A DNA stretch of 64,000 nt, from positions 248,001 to 312,000 of the forward strand of contig NZ_JYJA01000038.1 of the NCBI RefSeq assembly GCF_000956465.1, written 5' to 3'. This document shows, in pieces, positions 52,404 through 61,473 of the stretch. The notes beneath the pieces were generated by a model that worked only from the letters and a program-made list of their open reading frames with translations, ran no database searches and was not told where the DNA came from. Source of the DNA: Microbacterium trichothecenolyticum (GTDB lineage: Bacteria; Actinomycetota; Actinomycetes; Actinomycetales; Microbacteriaceae). The position numbers and the translations under genes are program-made. Each line of letters opens with the position of its first letter. Within the stretch, counting starts at the first letter, position 1.

Positions 52404-53390
52404 TCAGGCTTCCGCCGTCGCAGCCAGAAGCGGCGGCATCGGCTGCCACGAGGCATCCTTGGCGATCTTCCGCCCGTCGCGGAGGCCGCGGAACAGGTTC
52501 GAGGTTCCGCGGAAGGTGCGCTCGACGAACACCAGGCGGATGAGCTCCTTGCCGAACGTCAAGCTGGTGCCGAGCCCGAACAGGAGCGGGTTGTAGACGT
52601 CGAGCGAGCGGTAGTACTTCTTGATGTACGCGCGGTTGCGCATGATGTAGTACCGGTATGCGTTGCTCGACGCGTTCATGTGGCGGATGCCCATGTCCCA
52701 CTGCTTGATCTCGCGCGTGCGGCGCAGCACGAACTCGTCGACGATCACCGACTGCGTCTTGCGCGAGGCGAGCCAGCCGTACATCTGGTCGTCCCAGTAG
52801 ATGAAGAAGCGTGGGTCGGGCAGGCCGATCTGCTGCACGATGTCGCGGTGGATGAACATGCCCTCGAAGCATCCGGAGTTCATCGGCTTGAAGCCCGACT
52901 CGTCGAACTCGGCCGGAGCGAACGGGATCGGGATGCCCAGCGGCTCGGCGACGCGGTACTGCCAGTAGAACGCGCTGCCGTCGTAGTCGTAACGACGCCC
53001 CTGGATGCTCTTGAAGCGCGGCGCCCACTTGCCCATCTTCGCGAGGCCGTCGGGGAGGACCTCGACGTCGTCGTCCATGAGCCAGATCCACTCGGAGCCG
53101 AGTTCGTAGGCGACGCGCATGCCTTCGCTGAAGCCGCCGGAACCGCCCGTGTTCGTGTCCAGCCGGCGGTATACGAGCGCGGAGGGCTCGAGGCTCTCGC
53201 GGAAGGACTCGACGACGTCGGTCGTGTCGTCGGTGGACGCATTGTCGATGATGACGATGTGGCCGGGCTTCGGATCCATCGTGGCGAGGCTCGTCAGCAG
53301 ACGCGACAGGAGGCCGGACCGGTTGTAGGTCACAACGGCGATGGTCGCGGAAGCGGGGTCGAACTGCGCAGCGGACGGAACGTGGGTCAC
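52404..53390 (-). CDS. Glycosyltransferase family 2, GlfT1-like
   Basis: A 328-residue GT-A enzyme: IAVVTYNRSGLLSRLLTSL, NTGGSGGFSEGMRVAYE, metal site WLMDDDVEVLP, EGMFIHRDIVQQIGLPDP and FIYWDDQMYGWLASR. The GGSGGF loop and the WDD acceptor-site motif are shared with GlfT1/GlfT2-type galactofuranosyltransferases and some rhamnosyltransferases. GlfT1 starts galactan on the rhamnosyl linker; the next genes make dTDP-rhamnose and the previous ones export. GTG 53390 has GGAG nine bases upstream. It converges on the exporter ATPase (25-base gap). Confidence 0.8.
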   Translation of the reverse strand: MTHVPSAAQFDPASATIAVVTYNRSGLLSRLLTSLATMDPKPGHIVIIDNASTDDTTDVVESFRESLEPSALVYRRLDTNTGGSGGFSEGMRVAYELGSEWIWLMDDDVEVLPDGLAKMGKWAPRFKSIQGRRYDYDGSAFYWQYRVAEPLGIPIPFAPAEFDESGFKPMNSGCFEGMFIHRDIVQQIGLPDPRFFIYWDDQMYGWLASRKTQSVIVDEFVLRRTREIKQWDMGIRHMNASSNAYRYYIMRNRAYIKKYYRSLDVYNPLLFGLGTSLTFGKELIRLVFVERTFRGTSNLFRGLRDGRKIAKDASWQPMPPLLAATAEA

Positions 53391-53515
53391 GGGGATGATC
53401 TCCGGAAAACGGTGGCTGGCGCCGAGACGTCGGGCCGGAGAGAAGCCTACCCTGCCGTCACATACACGTCCCTGGACGCAACCGCACCGTAACCGACATG
53501 TGGAACGATGGCCGC

Positions 53516-55382
<1,867 letters not shown>

Positions 55383-55383
<1 letters not shown>

Positions 55384-56789
55384 TGACCGTATTCGGCAGG
55401 CCATTGACGCTTACGTCGACCACGATTCCCGACCTCGTCGTCGTCGACCTTCCCGTGCACGGTGACTCGCGCGGCTGGTTCAAAGAGAACTGGCAGCGCG
55501 AAAAGATGACCGCGCTCGGGTTGCCGGACTTCGGTCCTGTGCAGAACAATATCTCGTTCAACGACGCGGTCGGTACAACGCGTGGGATCCATGCCGAGCC
55601 CTGGGACAAGTGGGTGTCGGTTGCCACCGGGCGCATCTTCGGCGCCTGGGTGGACCTGCGTGAAGGTCCCACATTCGGCACGGTCTATACGGCTGAACTC
55701 GACCCTTCGCGTGCGATCTTCGTCCCCCGGGGCGTGGGTAATTCGTATCAGACGCTAGAGCCCGACACCGCGTATACGTACCTCGTGAACGACCACTGGT
55801 CGCCCGAGGCCCGATACTCCTTCCTCAACCTCGCGGACGAGACCGTTGCGATCGACTGGCCGATCCCGCTCGAGGAGGCCGAGGTCTCCGCGAAGGACCT
55901 GGAGCACCCGAGAATGGCCGATGTCACACCCGTTCGGCCGCGAGGAGTGCTCGTCGTTGGAGCGGACGGCCAGCTCGGTCGGGCTCTGCGGGTTGCACTC
56001 GCCGATGTGAATCATGTCGAATTCGCCGCCCGCAGCAACCTCGATGTCACCGCGCCCGAGCTGGTCGGCGCACGCCGATGGCGCGACTATGGCGCGATCA
56101 TCAACGCGGCCGCATACACAGCCGTAGATCGCGCAGAGACCGAGGAGGGCCGCCGCGACGCCTGGTCCGCCAACGTCACAGGAGTGGTGAACTTGGCCCG
56201 CGTCGCCGCAGCCAACGGAATCACCCTCGTACACGTGTCGAGCGACTACGTCTTCGACGGCACACTTGACCGCCCTTACCGCGAAGACGACCCGGTCTGC
56301 CCGCTCGGCGTCTACGGTCAGACCAAGGCGGCCGGCGACTCAGTCGTGAGTACGCTGGCGCGCCATTACATCGTACGGACGTCCTGGGTGATCGGCGCCG
56401 GCGGCAACTTCGTTCGCACGATGGCTTCACTTGCCGAGCGCGGCGTCGATCCGCGTGTCGTCGACGACCAGATCGGACGGCTCACCCCCGCGGTCGAACT
56501 GGCAAGAGGTATCCGCCATCTTCTGGACACGGAGGCCTCGTTTGGCACCTACAACCTCAGCGGGAGCGGCGAGCCCGTGAGTTGGGCTGAGGTCGCAAGG
56601 CGCGTGTTCGCGGCGGGCGGTCACGACCCGACGCGGGTGACCGGCGTCTCGAGCGAGGAGTACTTCGCCGGCTCGCCTGTGCCCGTCTCGCCGCGGCCGC
56701 GCAACAGCGTGCTGGATCTGAGCAAGATCGAAGCGACCGGCTTCCTGGCGGCCGACGCCCTGGCCGATCTGGAGCGATCTGCTGGCTGA
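55383..56789 (+). CDS. rmlCD: Fused dTDP-4-keto-rhamnose 3,5-epimerase and dTDP-4-keto-L-rhamnose reductase
   Basis: One 468-residue polypeptide holds the last two steps of dTDP-L-rhamnose synthesis. Residues 1-180 are a cupin of the RmlC type, with the catalytic His70 in RGIHAEPWDKWV, RGVGNSYQTLEPDTAYTYLV and HWSPEA. Residues about 188-468 are RmlD, with GADGQLGRAL, INAAAYTAVDRAE, HVSSDYVFDG and YGQTKAAGD (Tyr/Lys). The frame is continuous, so this is a true fusion and not two genes misread. Such fusions occur in several actinobacteria. It ends the operon; the polymerase-like gene converges 35 bases later. Confidence 0.93.
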
Positions 56790-56824
56790 TCGCTGGCTCC
56801 GGGAGGCTCGACGGGCTTCGCGGA

Positions 56825-58171
56825 TCAGGCGGTTTCTCCCTGGGCGTGCGGCAGCCCCGAACCCTCCGCGCTACCCACGGCCGGAGCATCCGTCCCGCGG
56901 TCCAGCGTCTCGCGCCACGAACGCGACTGGCCCGCGCGGACCGCGCACAGGACGAGCATGAGCCACCCGAGCCCGGTCAGGGTGAAGCTCTCGAACATCG
57001 AGTCCACGAGAAGTGCGACGAGCATCAACGGCGTCCACGCGTACACCACGGACCGCCGCTCACCCGCGACCAGCCACGACCGTCCCAGGGCAAGCGCCCC
57101 CAATGCGAGGAACAGCACCAGCCCGACCCAGCCGAGCTGCAGCGCCACGTCGAAGTAGGCGTTCAATCCCGTGGCGTGGTCCTTGTCGAGCCAGAAGTTG
57201 ATGGCGTTGAAGGGGTACTCGCCTTGATCCCAGACGCCGAACCAGCCGAAGCCCTGCACGGGCCTCTGGCGAAGGATGTCGACCATGAAGTTCCACAGCT
57301 CGACGCGCATCGAGAAGTCGGTTCCGGCGCCGAGCAGCGCGATGATCGGATGCCGCGCCGTATAGCCCACGAACACCCCCACCACGACGAGGGCGCCGAG
57401 GCCGAGCTGCAGGCCCGCGCGGCGCTCGGGGCGGGCGTGACGCACGAGGGCGAGGGCGCCGACGGCGAGTCCGACGCCCAGGGCGAGCACGACGACGGTG
57501 GGGGAGTCGCTCAGGGCTGCGAGGCCGCCAGCGAGCACCACGGACGCCACCGAGACGCCGGGGGGCACCGACTGGGTGCGGTACTCGATGAGGAAGGTGA
57601 TGAGCGCCATCACGGCGACGAAGCCGAGCAGGTTGCGCGTGCCGAAGATGCCCTGCACCGGCCCGAGCTCTGCGATGTTGCCCTGGATGCCGAGGAACGT
57701 GAACGGGATGTCGAGCAGGATGCCGGAGAGCACCTCGAGCGCGAGCGAGACGCCGAGGAGAACCCGCAGCACATCGCCGAGAGCGCGCACGGTCTGCAGC
57801 GTGTCACGGACGTGGCCGATGACCACCGCGAGGAACGCGAGCGCCGCCATCGACACCCAGTTCCAGAACGAGGTCGTCGCATCGCTCGACCAGAAGATGC
57901 TGGCGAACGCCCAGGCGATGAACGTCAGGACCGTCGTCGGCACGAGCCTCAGCAGCGAGATCTCGCGGCGGCGCGAGATCATCACGGCGAGGCCGAGCAC
58001 GCAGAGGCCGGTGACGATGGTGACGTAGGTGACGCGGCCGGCGATCCGCTCGATCGCGTACGCGGAGAAGACGGCGGCGAAGACGACGAGGGTGAACGCG
58101 CGGGCGAAGGATGCCGAGGCGAGCAGCGTTCCCAGCCATCCGGGCGCTGCGGCATGCGGCGAGTCGGTCAC
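56825..58171 (-). CDS. O-antigen ligase/polymerase-like membrane protein 1
   Basis: A 448-residue protein with about eleven membrane spans and one large external loop (about 275-350). The loop includes MRVELWNFMVDILRQRPVQGFGWFGVWDQG and DKDHATGLNAYFDVALQLG, matching the Wzy_C/WaaL pattern (R...GxGxF...HN/LN). It probably polymerises or ligates glycan repeat units outside the membrane. GTG 58171 overlaps the stop of the homologous gene upstream, so both are one transcript. The C-terminal tail of about 35 residues is Gly/Ala/Glu-rich and soluble. Confidence 0.83.
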   Translation of the reverse strand: MTDSPHAAAPGWLGTLLASASFARAFTLVVFAAVFSAYAIERIAGRVTYVTIVTGLCVLGLAVMISRRREISLLRLVPTTVLTFIAWAFASIFWSSDATTSFWNWVSMAALAFLAVVIGHVRDTLQTVRALGDVLRVLLGVSLALEVLSGILLDIPFTFLGIQGNIAELGPVQGIFGTRNLLGFVAVMALITFLIEYRTQSVPPGVSVASVVLAGGLAALSDSPTVVVLALGVGLAVGALALVRHARPERRAGLQLGLGALVVVGVFVGYTARHPIIALLGAGTDFSMRVELWNFMVDILRQRPVQGFGWFGVWDQGEYPFNAINFWLDKDHATGLNAYFDVALQLGWVGLVLFLALGALALGRSWLVAGERRSVVYAWTPLMLVALLVDSMFESFTLTGLGWLMLVLCAVRAGQSRSWRETLDRGTDAPAVGSAEGSGLPHAQGETA

Positions 58172-59634
58172 GCGCCGCGCCCTGACGGCCGGTCGTCCGC
58201 CGTGGCCGCTGCAGTCCCCGGCTCGCGTCCACCGGGCTCATCACGCGCAACGGCCTCGCCGCGCTCGATCGCGACCGTCTGCTCGGCGGGCCCGACGCCG
58301 ACATGGGGCGACTGCTTGATCTTGGAGCCGAGCATGACGAGGAAGAGCCAGCCCCACAGCAGCAGCGGGCTCGACTCGGCCAGTCCCTGAACCAGGAGGA
58401 TGGCGCCCACCAGCGTGGGCAGCAGGGTCAGCGGCGAGTAGGGGCGATCGGCGCGGAGGTCCCACCGCGGCCGGTCGATCGCGAAGAACCATGCGCGCCA
58501 CACGAACGCGAGGTAGAGGAGCGCGAGCAGCGCGACGCCGATGATGCCGAGCTGCATCGATACGTCGACCCACATGTTGTGGGCCTGCATGACCGTCTGG
58601 CCGTGGTCGATGATCCAGCCGTCGAACGCCGGGTCAGTCGGCACCCAGGGGGTCGCGAAGCCCCAGCCGGTCCACGGGCGCTCGGCGGCTCGCGCGAGCA
58701 CCTTCTCCCAGATGCCCTCGCGGCCCGTCAGATCGGAGTTGCGGCCGAGCGCGGTGAAGATCGTGCCGCGCAGCAACCAGAGGGCCAGCAGCCCACCGAG
58801 GCCGACGACGACATAGGCGACGTAGTACTTGGTGCGCTCGCCGGGTCTGGTCGCGGTGCGCATCAGCAGCACCGTGACGAGCACGACGACGACGGCGGCG
58901 GCGGTGAGGTAGGCGGTCGCCGAGCCGGCGCGCACGAAGAGGAACGCTGAGAGCCCGATCCAGATCCAGAGGAATGTCCGCCGTGGCGCACCGGAGAACA
59001 GCCGGATGGCGAACACGATGATCGCGAGGAGGGCCACGGGGGCCAGGAGGTTGGCGTTGCCCATGATCCCCTGGATGCGCTTGTCCCACTCGAAGAGGTT
59101 GTTGCGCGACCAGTACTCGATCGGGTCGTCGGCCTGGTCGACGACGAAGCCCGGCAGGATCGGCGCGCGTACGAACACCCATACCCAGAGCTCGAACAGG
59201 AACGAGAGCGCCATGACCCACTTGAGCGCCGACGCCGCCGCACGCACGAGCTCGCGCCACGTGAGCACGCTCCCGATGAACAGCGCCTGGAGCGTGGTGA
59301 TCCACAGCAGCAGCAGGGTGAGCGCGGTCGTCGCTGGCCAGGCCGACCACGTCAGCGACAGCGTCGCCCACGCGACGTAGGCGACGACGAACCAGGGGAG
59401 TCGTCGCCACTGCACCGGCGGACGGAGCACGATCCAGAGCACGGCCGACAGCACGCCGCCGGCGATGGTGATCACCGTCGTGGTGAGTTCGCCGAAGGCG
59501 TTCACCCACGCGGTGCCCGACAGTGACATGAAGAGCACGAGGATGCACCAGCCGCGCAGCATGAGGTGACCGGTCTTCTCGCGGACCGGCGGTTCCGGCG
59601 GCGCCGACGCCGGATGCTTCGAATGGACGGCCAT
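58168..59634 (-). CDS. O-antigen ligase/polymerase-like membrane protein 2
   Basis: A 488-residue relative of the protein encoded at 56825, with ten to twelve spans. Its external loop has LTGREGIWEKVLARAAERPWTGWGFATPW and GQTVMQAHNMWVDVSMQLG, the AHN motif typical of WaaL/Wzy_C proteins. Two such proteins in tandem suggest one polymerase and one ligase, or two glycans. ATG 59634 is preceded seven bases upstream by TACCCT. The tail (about 455-488) is hydrophilic and rich in Gly/Ala/Asp. Confidence 0.84.
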   Translation of the reverse strand: MAVHSKHPASAPPEPPVREKTGHLMLRGWCILVLFMSLSGTAWVNAFGELTTTVITIAGGVLSAVLWIVLRPPVQWRRLPWFVVAYVAWATLSLTWSAWPATTALTLLLLWITTLQALFIGSVLTWRELVRAAASALKWVMALSFLFELWVWVFVRAPILPGFVVDQADDPIEYWSRNNLFEWDKRIQGIMGNANLLAPVALLAIIVFAIRLFSGAPRRTFLWIWIGLSAFLFVRAGSATAYLTAAAVVVVLVTVLLMRTATRPGERTKYYVAYVVVGLGGLLALWLLRGTIFTALGRNSDLTGREGIWEKVLARAAERPWTGWGFATPWVPTDPAFDGWIIDHGQTVMQAHNMWVDVSMQLGIIGVALLALLYLAFVWRAWFFAIDRPRWDLRADRPYSPLTLLPTLVGAILLVQGLAESSPLLLWGWLFLVMLGSKIKQSPHVGVGPAEQTVAIERGEAVARDEPGGREPGTAAATADDRPSGRGA

Positions 59635-59641
59635 CGCTCTC

Positions 59642-59647
59642 AGGGTA
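59642..59647 (-). promoter_or_regulatory. -10 box of the polymerase-like gene pair
   Basis: TACCCT on the minus strand, seven bases before ATG 59634; a ribosome site is absent. Confidence 0.5.
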
Positions 59648-59704
59648 CCCCGGGCGGCATATGCGATCAGCGAGCTCCTGGGTGGGATCCCGACCCCGCC
59701 TGGC

Positions 59705-59710
59705 TAGGCT
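59705..59710 (+). promoter_or_regulatory. -10 box of manA
   Basis: TAGGCT, six bases before GTG 59717, identical in sequence and spacing to the box before the response regulator (14783). Confidence 0.55.
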
Positions 59711-59716
59711 GTTCGG

Positions 59717-60865
59717 GTGCTGATCCCGCTCGCGAACGACCCCCGCGATTACGCCTGGGGCTCGACCTCCCTGCTCGCCGATCTCGAAGGGCGCGAGGCG
59801 TCCGGCCGTCCCGAGGCGGAGGTGTGGTTCGGCGACCACCCCGGCGATCCGTCCGAGACCGCCGATGGCCGCACGCTCGACCGCTGGATCGCGGACGAGG
59901 GCGCGGCGTCGGGCGTCGGCGAGCCGCTGCCGTACCTGCTCAAGCTACTGGCCGCAGCATCCGCTCTGTCCATCCAGGCGCACCCGTCGAAGGCTCAGGC
60001 CGAGGAGGGCTTCGCGCGCGAGGAGGCTGCGGGGATCCCGCGCGACGCCCCCGACCGCACCTACCGCGACGCGAACCACAAGCCCGAGCTCATCGTCGCG
60101 CTGAGCGACACGTTCCGCGCGCTCGCGGGCCTCCGCGACCTCGACGCGACGCGCCGGCTCGTGGCCACGCTCGGACCGGGCGCGGCGCCGCTCGCCGATC
60201 GGCTGAAGGGCGCGGATGCTTCGCTCTCGGCCGTCATCGGCTGGCTGCTGTCCGACGGCGCCGCCGCCGCGCGCGACGTGATCGCCGCGGCCGTCACCGC
60301 CGAGTCCGACGAGTTCGCCGCCGAACTCGCGCTCGCGCGCACGCTGGAGGCCGCGTTCCCGGGCGACCCCGGAATCGTCGTCGCGCTCCTCATGAACCTC
60401 GTGACCCTGCAGCGCGGTGAGGGCCTCTTCGTGCCGGCGGGCGTCCTGCACGCCTACCTCGAGGGCCTCGGCGTCGAACTGATGGCGGCGAGCGACAACG
60501 TCCTGCGCGGCGGCCTCACCCCCAAGCACGTCGACGCTGCGGAGCTCGTGAGCGTGCTCGACCCGACGCCGGGCCTGCCGCCGGTGATCGTCCCCCGCGA
60601 GATCGCAGCGGGCGTGCGCCGGTACGACGTCCCGGTCGCAGACTTCGCGCTGCTCGCCGTCTCGCCGGACGAAGACGGCGTCGAGGTGGTACTCGAAGGT
60701 CCCGCGATCGCGGTCGCCACCGCAGGCTCTCCGGCGGTGCGGGCCCTCGCGAGCGAGGATGTCGCGACGCTCTCGCCGGGCGCCGCCGTACTCGTCACTG
60801 CGAACGAGGGCGGCCTGCGGGTGACGGGCGAGGGCGAGATCTTCGTCGCCCTGCCGGGGCACTGA
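59717..60865 (+). CDS. manA: Mannose-6-phosphate isomerase, class I
   Basis: Interconverts fructose 6-phosphate and mannose 6-phosphate, feeding GDP-mannose and therefore the gmd branch at 45564. The 382-residue zinc enzyme shows NDPRDYAWGS, AEVWFGDHPGDPS, SIQAHPSKAQA (zinc ligands Gln/His), RDANHKPELIVAL (Glu) and VPAGVLHAYLEG (His). It ends with a second cupin-like domain. GTG 59717 fits the leaderless box at 59705. In mycobacteria manA is likewise close to whiB2. Confidence 0.94.
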   Translation: MLIPLANDPRDYAWGSTSLLADLEGREASGRPEAEVWFGDHPGDPSETADGRTLDRWIADEGAASGVGEPLPYLLKLLAAASALSIQAHPSKAQAEEGFAREEAAGIPRDAPDRTYRDANHKPELIVALSDTFRALAGLRDLDATRRLVATLGPGAAPLADRLKGADASLSAVIGWLLSDGAAAARDVIAAAVTAESDEFAAELALARTLEAAFPGDPGIVVALLMNLVTLQRGEGLFVPAGVLHAYLEGLGVELMAASDNVLRGGLTPKHVDAAELVSVLDPTPGLPPVIVPREIAAGVRRYDVPVADFALLAVSPDEDGVEVVLEGPAIAVATAGSPAVRALASEDVATLSPGAAVLVTANEGGLRVTGEGEIFVALPGH

Positions 60866-60978
60866 CGAGGGCCCCATCACCGCCTCATCGGTTTCTCATC
60901 GGACCGTTATGACAGAGCGACACGCCGTCGGCGCGTCGTGAAGGTTCAAGAGGCGGTTGAGCATTTACTATCTGCGAC

Positions 60979-61007
60979 TTGACCTCGCCGAACTACACGG
61001 GTGTAAT
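60979..61007 (+). promoter_or_regulatory. Promoter of the whiB gene, -35 and -10
   Basis: TTGACC (60979-60984) and TGTAAT (61002-61007) are separated by 17 bases, the only classical vegetative-type promoter found in the window. It lies in a conspicuously A+T-rich stretch and would give a leader of about 45 bases that contains a GGGGGG-TGAG ribosome site. Confidence 0.6.
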
Positions 61008-61060
61008 TAGCCGTACAACACGCACCAGCGTGGAGCAGGATCACGGGGGGTGAGAACGAC

Positions 61061-61387
61061 ATGACGGTTTCGCAATTCCGTTCCGGCGTTCCCGACGACT
61101 GGTTCGTCGATCCGGTTCAACTGGGGGTTCCGGGGGTACGCCGCAACATCGATGCGGAAGAAGACAACCCGCTCGCATGGCAGACCGACGCACTGTGTGC
61201 GCAGACCGATCCGGAGGCGTTCTTCCCCGAGAAGGGCGGCTCCACGCGTGATGCGAAGCGCATCTGCACGTCGTGCGACGTCCGGGGCGAATGCCTCGAT
61301 TATGCACTGCAGAACGACGAGCGGTTCGGCATCTGGGGCGGTCTCAGCGAGCGCGAGCGTCGCAAGCTGAAGCGTCGAGCGGGCTGA
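61061..61387 (+). CDS. whiB2: WhiB-family iron-sulfur transcription regulator, WhiB2/WhmD-like
   Basis: A 108-residue protein with the four cluster cysteines C46, C69, C72 and C78 (CxxC and CxxxxxC). The turn motif GIWGG is at 90-94 and the basic C-terminal tail ERERRKLKRRAG binds DNA. WhiB proteins bind a [4Fe-4S] cluster and act with the principal sigma factor. Length, the acidic N terminus, and the position beside manA and a large glycosyltransferase gene fit WhiB2/WhmD/WhcD, linked to cell division and wall growth. ATG 61061 follows GGGGGGTGAG. Assignment to the WhiB2 subgroup is inference. Confidence 0.9.
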   Translation: MTVSQFRSGVPDDWFVDPVQLGVPGVRRNIDAEEDNPLAWQTDALCAQTDPEAFFPEKGGSTRDAKRICTSCDVRGECLDYALQNDERFGIWGGLSERERRKLKRRAG

Positions 61388-61391
61388 CGCG

Positions 61392-61442
61392 CACGCCGGG
61401 CGGCCGGTCGATCCGGCCGACCCGGCGCGTGCGCCCGGCGTG
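61392..61442 (+). terminator. Hairpin terminator after whiB
   Basis: Outer arms 61392-61401 and 61433-61442 (10 perfect pairs) enclose an inner hairpin 61402-61407/61413-61418 (six pairs). It begins five bases after the whiB stop and precedes a TAGGCT box (61459-61464) ahead of the next gene. Confidence 0.6.
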
Positions 61443-61473
61443 AGCTGCGAGCGCGACCTAGGCTGACCAGGAC

